Below, one piece after another: positions 51,190 to 59,973 of a DNA stretch of 64,000 nt (positions within the stretch are counted from its first letter, which is position 1; each line of letters starts with the position of its first letter). The position numbers were made by a program, and so were the translations under genes. This stretch comes from Collimonas sp. PA-H2 (lineage in GTDB: Bacteria > Pseudomonadota > Gammaproteobacteria > Burkholderiales > Burkholderiaceae_D): NCBI RefSeq assembly GCF_002564105.1, contig NZ_PDBX01000001.1, positions 2,914,001-2,978,000 of the forward strand, read 5' to 3'. The notes beneath the pieces were generated by a model. The model was not told the origin of the DNA. It did not search any database and saw only the letters and a program-made list of their open reading frames with translations.

Positions 51190-51491
51190 AAGCAATGAAA
51201 AACAGTGAAGTACTGTCGGATGAATTGAAACTGGCGATCGGTCTGGTCTGGGGTTGCCTCAATACCAGGCAGTTCGAGGCTGCCTGCAGGCTGGCGCATG
51301 GCTGCCTGGCCGTATGGCCTGACGAGCTGCGTTTGAGTTTGATGGCAGCCTACGCCTCGGTGGAAATGCAGCAGCCGCTGGAACCCCGGGTCCTGCAGGT
51401 GTTGAACCGCGGCGACTGCAAGGAATGGAGCGACCTGGTATATCGGCGCGCCGGGGATGAAATTTGTCTGAAGGGAGCCGGCAATGCATGA
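51186..51491 (+). CDS. SctY-like TPR chaperone
   Basis: A 101-residue helical protein. The repeat LGLVWGCLNTRQFEAACRLAHGCLAVWPDELRLSLMAAY-like pattern (a TPR-type helix pair at about residues 17-60) matches the YscY/SctY chaperone of SctX. It overlaps the preceding gene by four bases and sctV by eight. SctX/SctY are typical of Ysc-type systems, so finding them in an Hrp1-type cluster is notable. Confidence 0.5.
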   Translation: MKAMKNSEVLSDELKLAIGLVWGCLNTRQFEAACRLAHGCLAVWPDELRLSLMAAYASVEMQQPLEPRVLQVLNRGDCKEWSDLVYRRAGDEICLKGAGNA

Positions 51492-53574
51492 AATCGTTCT
51501 CCAGCTGAATGCGTTCGCCGAGAAAGTGGCGAAACGCGCTGAATTGTTTGCCGCCGCGCTGGTGATCGCCATCGTCCTGATGCTGGTGCTGCCGATGCCG
51601 GTCTGGCTGCTGGATATCCTGATCGCGCTCAATCTTTGCGTCGCCGGCCTGATGGTGGTGGTGTCGATGTACATGCCAGGACCAACTGCGTTTTCCACCT
51701 TCCCGGCGGTGCTGCTGCTGACTACCTTGTTCCGGCTGGCGCTGGAAGTGTCCACCACGCGCCAGATCCTGCTGGAGGCCAACGCCGGCCATATCGTCGA
51801 GACCTTCGGCAATTTTGTCGTCGGCGGCAACCTTGTGGTCGGCCTGGTGGTGTTCCTGATTTTGACGGTGGTGCAGTTCATCGTCATCACCAAAGGCTCC
51901 GAACGGGTATCCGAAGTGGCGGCACGCTTTACGCTGGACGCCATGCCCGGCAAACAGATGTCGATCGACAGCGATCTGCGGGCCGGCCTGCTGACCGCGG
52001 AGGAAGCCAAGCACAAACGTTCGGAATTGTCCAAGGAAAGCCAGCTCCACGGTGCGATGGACGGTGCGATGAAATTCGTCAAGGGCGACGCGATTGCAGG
52101 TATTTTCATTGTTGCAGTCAATCTGATCGGCGGCATTTCCATCGGCGTGCTGCAAAATAACCTGGCCGCAGTCGACGCCATGCATCTGTATTCGGTGCTG
52201 ACGATCGGCGATGCCCTGATAGCACAGATTCCGGCATTGCTGATTTCCCTTACCGCCGGCATGATCACCACCCGAGTGGCCGACGACAACCGAAAAAACG
52301 GAGAACAGCCGAGCAACATCGGCCAGGATATCGTCGCGGAACTGTTCAGCGAGCCGAAAGCGCTCGCCACGGCTAGCGTGATCATGCTGCTGTTTGGCTT
52401 TATTCCTGGCATGCCTACCCTGGTATTTTTGATACTGGCGGCGACATTGGCGACTGCCGGCGCGGTCGGTCTGCTCAAGCCAAAGGCTTTGCTGGAGCAG
52501 CAGCGGCGTGTCAATGCCAGTGAAAGCGAAAATGCGCGCATCGTCGACCTGACTACGTTTGCCGCCACCAAGCCATTCATCGTTCGCATGCCCCTGGTGC
52601 TGAAGGAAACGCCGGCCGCCGAAGCGATCACCATCGCGGTGCGCGTCATGCGCAACTGCATACTGGAAAAGCGCGGCATTCCCGATCTCCAGGTGATTGA
52701 CTTTGAATTCAATAGCACGATACCTGACGGCAGGATTCACTTCCTGATGTCGGAGGTGCCGTTGATCGATGTCGAAATCCGCAGCGGTTGGGCATCGGCG
52801 GTCGAATCCGTGGCGCGGCTCGAAGAGCTGGGCTTCACTGCGCTGGAAGATACATTGACCGGCACCCGGCGGCGCCGCACCTGGGTCCAGGCCGCGGATC
52901 CAGGTAAATTGCGCGAAGCCGGCGTCATCTATGAAATGTGGGAAGCAGTCTTTGCCGCCGACGTCGAAGTCGAAATGATGCGCAACTGCCAGATGTTCGT
53001 CGGCGTGCACGAAGTGCAGCGCTTTACGCGTTGGGCCGAACGGCGCTATCCCGAACTGGGCAAGGAACTGGGCCGTTCGGTGCCGCTGCCGCGGCTGGCC
53101 GAAGTGATACAGCGCCTGGCGCGCGAACGGGTATCGATTCGCAATGCCCGCCTGATCCTCGAAACCATTCTCGAATGGGCCGCCAAGGAGCGCGATCCCG
53201 ATGTGCTGGCCGACTATGTACGCCTGGCGCTCAAGCGCCAACTATGCCACGAAGCGGCGCGCGACGGCCTGATCGAGGTACTGCTGCTGGCGCCCGAGCT
53301 GGAAGACCAGTTGCGTAACGGGATCCGCCAGACCAGCCAGGGCAGCTACCTGGATATTTCTCCCGAAATCCAGCAAGCCCTGCTCGATCGCCTGGGCGAA
53401 CTGGTGGGTACCGGCGGCACCGCCGCGGCGTTGCCGGTGCTGGTGACCGCGGCGGACATCCGCCGATCGGTGCGCAAGCTGATTGAGGAGGAATTTTTCT
53501 CGGTATCGGTGTTTGCGTTCTCGGAGCTGACGCAGCATTCGCGGATACAGCCGGTCGGCATGATCGAGCTATGA
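51484..53574 (+). CDS. sctV: Type III export gate protein SctV (HrcV)
   Basis: A 696-residue FHIPEP-family protein. The N-terminal half has about eight transmembrane helices (LFAAALVIAIVLMLVLPMPV onward) and the conserved LTTLFRLALEVSTTRQILL and KGSERVSEVAARFTLDAMPGKQMSID cytoplasmic loops. The C-terminal cytosolic domain (about 350-696) forms the nonamer ring that binds chaperone-substrate complexes. It is the most conserved gene of the cluster and overlaps sctY by eight bases. Confidence 0.97.
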   Translation: MHEIVLQLNAFAEKVAKRAELFAAALVIAIVLMLVLPMPVWLLDILIALNLCVAGLMVVVSMYMPGPTAFSTFPAVLLLTTLFRLALEVSTTRQILLEANAGHIVETFGNFVVGGNLVVGLVVFLILTVVQFIVITKGSERVSEVAARFTLDAMPGKQMSIDSDLRAGLLTAEEAKHKRSELSKESQLHGAMDGAMKFVKGDAIAGIFIVAVNLIGGISIGVLQNNLAAVDAMHLYSVLTIGDALIAQIPALLISLTAGMITTRVADDNRKNGEQPSNIGQDIVAELFSEPKALATASVIMLLFGFIPGMPTLVFLILAATLATAGAVGLLKPKALLEQQRRVNASESENARIVDLTTFAATKPFIVRMPLVLKETPAAEAITIAVRVMRNCILEKRGIPDLQVIDFEFNSTIPDGRIHFLMSEVPLIDVEIRSGWASAVESVARLEELGFTALEDTLTGTRRRRTWVQAADPGKLREAGVIYEMWEAVFAADVEVEMMRNCQMFVGVHEVQRFTRWAERRYPELGKELGRSVPLPRLAEVIQRLARERVSIRNARLILETILEWAAKERDPDVLADYVRLALKRQLCHEAARDGLIEVLLLAPELEDQLRNGIRQTSQGSYLDISPEIQQALLDRLGELVGTGGTAAALPVLVTAADIRRSVRKLIEEEFFSVSVFAFSELTQHSRIQPVGMIEL

Positions 53575-53604
53575 CTGGATATGCATTTTAGGGATTGGAA
53601 AAAC

Positions 53605-54072
53605 ATGGCTTTGCGCATCGTCGATAAACTGGACCTGGAGGTGATGTATGAAGCCGAGCGCTCATCGTACAACCAGATGTTCCGAGAGCTGGTGACCAAA
53701 CAGATATACCTCGCCGAGACGTCCGGATATCAGGCGATCGGCTTTGAACTGGACGGACGTTGCATAGGCGGAGCCATGCTGTGCCCAAAGTACGCCCATT
53801 TTTCCGTGCTGCCGGAATACCATGGAACCTGGACATTCCTGTGGCGGCAGACACTCGAGTGGATTTTTGCACAACGCTGTCCCGCCTATGCTCCCGTGCA
53901 TGTCGATAATGTGAAATGCCGCCGCTTCATGCAAAGAAACAACTGGGAAATAATTGACACCGTGGGCGAGTTCCAGATTTATGAAATGGACCTGCAGGCC
54001 TTGACGAGGCTGGCAACCCGGCGGTACAGCAGAATAAGCCAGACACAGAAAATGTCTGCTCACGGACTCTGA
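53605..54072 (+). CDS. GNAT-like acetyltransferase domain protein
   Basis: A 155-residue protein starting at the ATG at 53605 (an alternative is 53581). The C-terminal part, APVHVDNVKCRRFMQRNNWEIIDTVGEFQIYEMDL, matches the end of GNAT folds, and GYQAIGFELDGRCIGGAMLCP is the central strand pair. It sits between sctV and sctD, where P. syringae has no such gene. It might modify a type III component, or be an insertion. It has no separate promoter evident and probably joins the sctW transcript. Confidence 0.6.
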   Translation: MALRIVDKLDLEVMYEAERSSYNQMFRELVTKQIYLAETSGYQAIGFELDGRCIGGAMLCPKYAHFSVLPEYHGTWTFLWRQTLEWIFAQRCPAYAPVHVDNVKCRRFMQRNNWEIIDTVGEFQIYEMDLQALTRLATRRYSRISQTQKMSAHGL

Positions 54073-54174
54073 AAAAATCTCTTTGCGCAGCCGGATAAAG
54101 GAATGACGCAGCGTCATGCAAGCGCGCGTCGCGACCCGCTTGCAGCGGATCTCTGAGCTTCATTGAACGCATTT

Positions 54175-54203
54175 GGAACCCGGGCGCAATTGCTTGCCAC
54201 TCA
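54175..54203 (+). promoter_or_regulatory. hrp box of the sctD-sctU operon
   Basis: GGAACC, 16 bases, CCACTCA: a perfect hrp box, 40 bp before the sctD start. Confidence 0.92.
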
Positions 54204-54243
54204 TGAGCATGGTCCAACCAATCCAACCCGAGAGAACCATTGC

Positions 54244-55287
54244 ATGATGTATGAACTGCGAATCCTGAACGGCCTGCACCGGGGCGCTACCCTGCCTTTG
54301 GATGACACTCCGTTGCTCATAGGTGCGAGTGATATGGCCGACGTCGTGCTGGTGGATCCCGGCATCGAAGAACGGCACGCCACCCTCACGCGTACCGAAA
54401 GCGGTTGGCTTCTGACTGCGGAATCCGGCCAGCTAAGCGATGTTGACAGCGGTCAGGTGCAAAGGGCGATTGACTTGGGCGTCGGCGGATGCGCTTGCAT
54501 CGGCCATGTCTGGATCGGTATCGAAGCCGAAGGCGCGCCATGGGCGCGCGCGCCGGCTGCCAGCGAAGCTGCTGCACTTGAGGTTGCAACCGGCGATCCG
54601 TTGCCGACCGCAGAGAAATTTCCTGAAGCTGAAAACCTCGTTCCGGCGACGTCGGAAGCCGTTGCGTCCGACGGCGCCCAGGGCAGGCGCGGCGGCATCA
54701 AAGGCATGCTGTATACATCCGTTGCAGTGATTACAGTGATAGGCGCAGCGGCCGCCTACGCCATCAATGCCAAACCGCCTGCAAGCGCCATTCCGCGTAA
54801 GACTGACGTTGCGGTCATGCTGGGAAAAACCAGCACCGGTGCGGCAAGGAATCCGGTTGCAGAGGATCCCTCCGCGATTGCCGCCGACCTCGCCAAAACC
54901 ATGTCCCAGGCGGAACTGCAACAAGCGCTGCGGCGACGCCTGCAAAAGGCCGATCTGCTGAGTCGCTTCGATCTGGTCTTGAACGACCAGTCATGGGAGC
55001 TGCGCGCCAATCTGGACGATGACGAAACGGCGCGTTTCGAGCGCGTCCTGATGGGTTTTATCAAAGAGTACAAGATCGGCTTCCCGGTCAACGCTAAGGT
55101 AGTGGGCGCTGAAAACATGCTGCCATTCAAGATACGCCAGGTCATATCCGGCAACAACGCCAGCGTCGTTACGCAGGATGGCGAACGTTTGTATATCGGC
55201 GACCAGGTGCGCGGCATCCGGTTGGTATCGGTGCAGGACACTCATCTGGTGTTCGCCGGCAAGCGCAAGATAGAGGTGAACTGGTGA
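54244..55287 (+). CDS. sctD: Type III inner-membrane ring protein SctD (HrpQ-like)
   Basis: A 347-residue HrpQ/YscD-type protein. An N-terminal FHA-like domain is present (LRILNGLHRGATLPLDDTPLLIG and GIEERHATLTRTESGW, about 4-70). One transmembrane helix lies at about residues 157-176 (YTSVAVITVIGAAAAYAINA), followed by a periplasmic ring-building part that ends with LYIGDQVRGIRLVSVQDTHL. It forms the outer part of the inner-membrane ring. Either of two ATGs (54244, 54247) can be used. It overlaps sctN by four bases. Confidence 0.9.
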   Translation: MMYELRILNGLHRGATLPLDDTPLLIGASDMADVVLVDPGIEERHATLTRTESGWLLTAESGQLSDVDSGQVQRAIDLGVGGCACIGHVWIGIEAEGAPWARAPAASEAAALEVATGDPLPTAEKFPEAENLVPATSEAVASDGAQGRRGGIKGMLYTSVAVITVIGAAAAYAINAKPPASAIPRKTDVAVMLGKTSTGAARNPVAEDPSAIAADLAKTMSQAELQQALRRRLQKADLLSRFDLVLNDQSWELRANLDDDETARFERVLMGFIKEYKIGFPVNAKVVGAENMLPFKIRQVISGNNASVVTQDGERLYIGDQVRGIRLVSVQDTHLVFAGKRKIEVNW

Positions 55288-56648
55288 GCGCTGCAGCGAT
55301 GGTCGAGGCCTTGAGCCAGGTCAGCGCCGACGCCGGACGCTGGTTGCAGCGGTTGCCGGCCAGCCCTGGCTTCAGCAGCCGTGGCAAGGTGTCACAAGTA
55401 CTAGGCACCTTGATTGAAGCCCACATGCCACCGGTAGAGATCGGCGAACTGTGCCAGCTGATCAATCCCCTGACGCCTGACAAGCTGACTTTTGCCGAAG
55501 TGGTCGGCTTTACCGACCGCGCCGCGATATTGTCTTCGCTGAGCCCGCTGGAAGGGATTTCCAATCGGACCGTGATTGAGCCGCTGCGGCGCAGTCATAC
55601 GATCGAGGTCGGCGACCATCTGTTCGGCGCAGTGCTGGACGGCTTCGGCCGCATGCAGTTCCGCGCTCCAGCCGCAGTCGACCTGGTGTCCACCTGGCGC
55701 GCCACCGTGCCGGTGATTCGCGATGCGCCGCAGGCCAGCGAACGGCCGCGGATTGCGACGCTGCTGCCTACCGGCGTGCGCGCCATCGACGGTTTGCTGA
55801 CAATGGGACGCGGCCAGCGGATCGGCGTATTTGCCGGCCCCGGCTGCGGCAAGACCACGCTGATGGCGGCGATTGCCCGCGGCTGCCAGGCCGATGCCAT
55901 TGTGTTCGGCCTGATCGGCGAACGCGGCCGTGAGCTGAACGAATTCCTGGAACATGAGCTCGACGCCGAGCTGGTAAAGAAAACCATCATCGTTTGCGCT
56001 ACCTCTGACCGCACCTCGATGGAGCGCTCGCGCGCCGCGTTTACCGCGACGGCGATTGCGGAAGGTTTTCGCGCCAGGGGACAGAACGTACTGCTGCTGG
56101 TGGATTCGCTCACACGCTTCGCCCGCGCCCAGCGCGAAATAGGCCTGGCGGCGGGCGAGCCGCCGGCGCGCGGCGGCTTCACGCCGTCGGTTTATACCAT
56201 GCTGCCGCGCCTGATCGAACGCGCCGGCAACGTCGCTTCAGGCTCGATCACTGCGATGTATACCGTGCTGGTGGACGGCGAATCCAATTCGGATCCGATC
56301 GGCGACGAGGCGCGCTCGCTGCTGGACGGACATGTGGTCTTGTCACGCAAACTGGCGGAACAAGGGCACTATCCTGCGATAGATGTACTGGCCAGCATCA
56401 GCCGCGTGATGAGCAACGTCGCTCCTGGCGAACAGCGCAAAGCTGCCTCGCATTTTCGCCAGCTGCTGGCCCAGTACCAGGAAATGGAGTTGCTGATCCG
56501 CCTTGGCGAATATAAACAGGGACGCGATCCGTTGGCCGACATGGCCGTCAAGATGCATCCCGAACAGTTGGCGTTTTTACGCCAGGATACACGCGACATG
56601 TCGGCCATCGGTGAGACGCAAAGCCGGCTTGCGGCACTTGCCCAATGA
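55284..56648 (+). CDS. sctN: Type III secretion ATPase SctN (HrcN)
   Basis: A 454-residue F1-type ATPase. Walker A is FAGPGCGKTTLM (about 185-195), the family stretch VFGLIGERGRELNEFLE follows, Walker B is VLLLVDSLTRFARAQREIG, and PPARGGFTPSVYTMLPRLIERAG is the signature loop. It strips chaperones and powers entry of substrates. The frame starts with GTG overlapping the sctD stop; the ATG at 55299 is an alternative. Confidence 0.97.
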   Translation: MSAAAMVEALSQVSADAGRWLQRLPASPGFSSRGKVSQVLGTLIEAHMPPVEIGELCQLINPLTPDKLTFAEVVGFTDRAAILSSLSPLEGISNRTVIEPLRRSHTIEVGDHLFGAVLDGFGRMQFRAPAAVDLVSTWRATVPVIRDAPQASERPRIATLLPTGVRAIDGLLTMGRGQRIGVFAGPGCGKTTLMAAIARGCQADAIVFGLIGERGRELNEFLEHELDAELVKKTIIVCATSDRTSMERSRAAFTATAIAEGFRARGQNVLLLVDSLTRFARAQREIGLAAGEPPARGGFTPSVYTMLPRLIERAGNVASGSITAMYTVLVDGESNSDPIGDEARSLLDGHVVLSRKLAEQGHYPAIDVLASISRVMSNVAPGEQRKAASHFRQLLAQYQEMELLIRLGEYKQGRDPLADMAVKMHPEQLAFLRQDTRDMSAIGETQSRLAALAQ

Positions 56649-57148
56649 GCATGGGAGCGAGCCGCGATAGCCTTGGCAGGTTGCGCGCCAGGCGCGAGCC
56701 GATCGACGTTGCAGAGAAAAGACCGGAAGACAAGCGCCTCGACAAATTGATGGGCGTGCGCCGCCAGCGGCTGGACCGGCTGGAACGCGAGCGCCTGGAT
56801 GCGCGGCAAACCTGGCGCGATTCCCGCGCCAGGCTGCATCAAGCCAAGCGCGGCTGGCGCGCAGCTTTGCAGGAGGCGCAGCAATACTGGCGGCAGGCAC
56901 GCAGCAGTTTCTTTCAAATGGCCATCACCAGCGGCAAATTCCGTCAGAGCAAGGCGGCGTATGACCGTATGAAGCAGAGCGCGAGCTTGCAAAGATTAGC
57001 CGCCTGCCAGCTGGCAACGTCCTGCAAGGATGATGGCCGCGCATTCTTCGCGGCCCATCAGGTGCTGGCAGATGCCCGCAGGCAGCAGGAGAAATTAACT
57101 ATCTTGCGCGATGAACTGCGCGCGTCCGGAAAGCCGGTGGAGGAATAA
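56645..57148 (+). CDS. sctO: Type III secretion stalk protein SctO (HrpO-like)
   Basis: A 167-residue, highly basic and helical protein (Arg-, Lys- and Gln-rich coiled coil, about 20-150) between sctN and sctP, the FliJ/YscO/HrpO position. It forms the central stalk of the ATPase and contacts SctV. Its ATG overlaps the sctN stop by four bases. Confidence 0.85.
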   Translation: MSMGASRDSLGRLRARREPIDVAEKRPEDKRLDKLMGVRRQRLDRLERERLDARQTWRDSRARLHQAKRGWRAALQEAQQYWRQARSSFFQMAITSGKFRQSKAAYDRMKQSASLQRLAACQLATSCKDDGRAFFAAHQVLADARRQQEKLTILRDELRASGKPVEE

Positions 57149-57149
57149 C

Positions 57150-57737
57150 ATGTCAGGTGCAAATCGCATAACAGGAAGTACTTTTGTACGCCGTCCCGAA
57201 AGCCCGAAGCCAGCCTCGGCAGCCCCGCCCTATGTGCCTCGTCCGGTGCGGAAAGGCGGCAGCGCTCCAGGCCCTGCCGCACGCGGAGAGCGGCAGGGCG
57301 TTGCAGATGGTGGTGCTGCGCGACGAACCAGGAGGCCGGCAGAAGGCAGGACGGCAACAGAGAGCGGCGACGCCGCGGCTGAAGGCGGAATGAACGCTTA
57401 TCCGGGTTTTCTCGCTGTGCGCCGGCAGTCGCAAGAGAAATCCGGCGACAGCCTGGCGCAGCTGGACGAACTGGCGGCAGCCGGCCAGGCCGGCATGGAG
57501 CTCGATCACTTGACCGGCGAGCTGGCGCCGCTGGCTGGCCTCGACGGCATTTTCGAAGTGATATTGCCAGACGGTGAAACGTTGGGCGTGGCGGTCAATC
57601 AGTCGGATAAGGCAACTGCGATCTTGCTGACGCCATCGAGCCGGCAGCTTGGCGAACGATTAAAAGGCAAACGGACGGAACTGGAACGGCGTTTGGCGCG
57701 ACATATAGGAAGAGACGTCAGTCTCGCCGTACTGTAG
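57150..57737 (+). CDS. sctP: Needle/pilus-length or substrate-switch protein SctP (HrpP-like)
   Basis: A 195-residue protein starting at the ATG at 57150 (GGAGG precedes it). The N-terminal half is Pro/Ala/Gly/Arg-rich and disordered. The C-terminal part (FEVILPDGETLGVAVNQSDK and LGERLKGKRTELERRLARH) is like the substrate-specificity-switch domain of HrpP. It is shorter than YscP, in line with Hrp systems. Confidence 0.8.
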   Translation: MSGANRITGSTFVRRPESPKPASAAPPYVPRPVRKGGSAPGPAARGERQGVADGGAARRTRRPAEGRTATESGDAAAEGGMNAYPGFLAVRRQSQEKSGDSLAQLDELAAAGQAGMELDHLTGELAPLAGLDGIFEVILPDGETLGVAVNQSDKATAILLTPSSRQLGERLKGKRTELERRLARHIGRDVSLAVL

Positions 57738-57784
57738 CTAGTCTCGCTGGCAGTACGGATCAATTTCGTTGCCGAGAGTTCGTC

Positions 57785-58936
57785 ATGCCAGATTGCAGTG
57801 CTCAATTCTCTTCATTTCAAGAAGCCGCCGTGCTTGCCGTCGGCGATTTGCCGTTCATGTCGCGACAGCGTGTAACGTTGTTGCGCAAGATCGGAGGCGG
57901 TTGCCAGACCAGGCTGGCGTCGCCAGAAGGCGAACTGACGCTGGCCCTGTCCATGAACACAATCGCTGCAACGTCCGCGGAAGATGCTTTGCTGATCACT
58001 GCGTCTTACGGCGTGATCGCCGTAACGCAAGGACAGCGCCTGTTGCGGGCATTGTGCGGGATCGACGTTGGCGCAACCTTTGCCGCCACTGAAACCGGCG
58101 ACTGGCTCAGAGCTGCCGTGCTTGGCCGTCTGCAGCAGACCCCTTTCACAGGCGCCACCGACCTGCAGTTCGGCGCCGCGCCGCATTGGCCTGATCCGGT
58201 TTCTCTGTGCCTGACGGTAAGCGATCAGCAGCATGCCGTCGTCACCGAAATACAAGCAGATGCTTCCGTCATGCTGGCGCTGCTGTCGCGCCACGACTGG
58301 CATGCAAACCCCGGCCGCAGCGCGCCTTGGGCCGGCCTGAATTTTCCGTTCCAGGTCTTGCTGGCCAGGCATGGCCTCGACCTGGCGGCATTGCAGCGCT
58401 TGCAGGCAGGCGACGTGATCATTCCCGACAGCCCCCGCTTCGATTGCCAAGGGGTGGGAACGGTCGACCTGGGCGGACTTTCGATCCAGGTTCAGTATCG
58501 GCCGCCAGGCTCCCTGGAAATTATCAAACTGGAGAAAAAATTGGATCAAAGCGAGATTGAATATGCGGCCGGCGCAGCGCATGGCGTGTTGCCGGACGCC
58601 GCGTGCGAGCTGGCAGAAAGCAGCTTTTCCGCAGCGAGCGATGACGACGCCGTGGCGCAGGACGGCAGCGCAATCGGGGCCGCCAGCAATGCAACAGGAG
58701 CAATCCTGGAAACCTTGGAACAGCTGCCGCTGATGCTCGAATTCCGTTTGGGGCAGCTATGCCTCAGCTTGGGCGAACTGCGCAATCTGGCAGCCGGCTG
58801 TGTCTTGCAGCTTGAAGGCGGCAGCCCGTCAACCGTGGCCATCGTGGCTTGCGGCAGGGCGCTCGGCAAGGGCGAGCTGGTCGATGCCGGCGGCCAGCTG
58901 GGGATCCGCATCACGCAATGGACGGCTCCGCAATGA
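57785..58936 (+). CDS. sctQ: Type III secretion C-ring/sorting platform protein SctQ (HrcQ)
   Basis: A 383-residue full-length SctQ, not split into HrcQa and HrcQb as in P. syringae. The C-terminal SpoA domain starts around LEQLPLMLEFRLGQLCLSLGEL (about 313) and ends KGELVDAGGQLGIRIT; an earlier SpoA-like part is around GDVIIPDSPRFDCQG. It forms the cytoplasmic sorting platform. An in-frame ATG at 58734 is well placed to give a separate C-terminal fragment, as many sctQ genes do, but its ribosome-binding site is weak. Confidence 0.9.
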   Translation: MPDCSAQFSSFQEAAVLAVGDLPFMSRQRVTLLRKIGGGCQTRLASPEGELTLALSMNTIAATSAEDALLITASYGVIAVTQGQRLLRALCGIDVGATFAATETGDWLRAAVLGRLQQTPFTGATDLQFGAAPHWPDPVSLCLTVSDQQHAVVTEIQADASVMLALLSRHDWHANPGRSAPWAGLNFPFQVLLARHGLDLAALQRLQAGDVIIPDSPRFDCQGVGTVDLGGLSIQVQYRPPGSLEIIKLEKKLDQSEIEYAAGAAHGVLPDAACELAESSFSAASDDDAVAQDGSAIGAASNATGAILETLEQLPLMLEFRLGQLCLSLGELRNLAAGCVLQLEGGSPSTVAIVACGRALGKGELVDAGGQLGIRITQWTAPQ

Positions 58937-59589
58937 GCAGCCAGTATGATGTAGTTTCATTTGCGATTCTGCTTGGCTTGCTGTCGCTGGTGCCGCTGAT
59001 CGTGGTGACCACCACTTCGTTCCTGAAGATTTCCCTGGTGCTGCTGGTGCTGCGCAATGCCATCGGCGTCCAGCAAGTGCCGCCGACGCTGGCGATCTAT
59101 GGCATTTCGCTGGCCATGAGCGTGTTCATCATGGCGCCTACGGTGCAGGAAATCGGCAAGCGCGTGCTGACTGTCGATAGCCGCAGCGCCGATGTGCGCG
59201 CCGTGCCGATGCTGGATCAAGCCAGGAATGCATTCGAGCCTCTGCGGGATTTCATGCTGCGTTTCAGCAAGCCTGAACAGCGCGAGGTCTTCCTCGACTC
59301 TGCCAGGAAATTATGGCCGAAGGATGTCGCCAAGGAGGCAAAATCCGACGATGCCCTGGTGCTGATTCCGGCCTTCGTCGTTTCCGAATTGCAGACGGGT
59401 TACGAGATAGGTTTCCTGATCTATATTCCTTTCGTCGTGATCGATCTGCTGATAGGAAACTTGCTGATGGCGCTGGGCATGCAGCAAGTCAGTCCACAAA
59501 CGATTTCCATTCCGCTCAAGCTTTTGCTGTTCGTGCTGATCAACGGCTGGGCGAAATTGCTGAATGCGCTTGCGATGTCATATTTATGA
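58933..59589 (+). CDS. sctR: Type III export apparatus protein SctR (HrcR)
   Basis: A 218-residue FliP-family protein with four transmembrane helices and the conserved VVTTTSFLKISLVLLVLRNA and IPAFVVSELQTGYEIGFLIY segments. The start is taken as the ATG at 58933, which overlaps the sctQ stop; 58918 is also possible. It forms the core of the export channel with SctS and SctT. Confidence 0.95.
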   Translation: MSSQYDVVSFAILLGLLSLVPLIVVTTTSFLKISLVLLVLRNAIGVQQVPPTLAIYGISLAMSVFIMAPTVQEIGKRVLTVDSRSADVRAVPMLDQARNAFEPLRDFMLRFSKPEQREVFLDSARKLWPKDVAKEAKSDDALVLIPAFVVSELQTGYEIGFLIYIPFVVIDLLIGNLLMALGMQQVSPQTISIPLKLLLFVLINGWAKLLNALAMSYL

Positions 59590-59684
59590 CGCGTATTTCC
59601 TGATTCCTTCGCTGATGGTGGCCGCAAGCTCATTGCAGCTGCTGTTGAGGGAAGAGACAAGCAATTGCTAACAAGGCAAAATAA

Positions 59685-59948
59685 ATGGTCGATACGCTCA
59701 ATTTTTTCCAGCAGGGTCTGTGGCTGGTCATCGTCATGTCGGCTCCGCCGCTGATCGTGGCGACCGTCTGCGGCTGTCTCGTCTCGGTGATCCAGGCGAT
59801 CACCCAGATCCAGGACCAGACCTTGCCATACATCGTGAAACTAGTATCGGTCGCCGTGACGCTGGCAATGATGGGGCGCTGGTTCGGCAGCGAACTGATG
59901 CAGCTGACAGATCTGGCCCTGTCGCTGGTGTCGACGGTCGGCCGCTAG
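59685..59948 (+). CDS. sctS: Type III export apparatus protein SctS (HrcS)
   Basis: An 87-residue FliQ-family protein with two transmembrane helices and the signature VIVMSAPPLIVATVCGCLVSV and QAITQIQDQTLPYIVKL. The 95-bp gap from sctR is unusual for this otherwise overlapping operon. SctS surrounds the SctR/T channel. Confidence 0.95.
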   Translation: MVDTLNFFQQGLWLVIVMSAPPLIVATVCGCLVSVIQAITQIQDQTLPYIVKLVSVAVTLAMMGRWFGSELMQLTDLALSLVSTVGR

Positions 59949-59973
59949 CCCTGCCACTGATGAATGGAACAGC

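Noticed and set aside
50679-52718. A 679-codon minus-strand frame opposite sctX-sctV
   Set aside because: Ser/Thr/Arg-rich antisense of sctV; the plus strand encodes a textbook SctV.
51259-53241. A 660-codon minus-strand frame opposite sctV
   Set aside because: Gln/His/Arg-rich antisense translation without any domain pattern.
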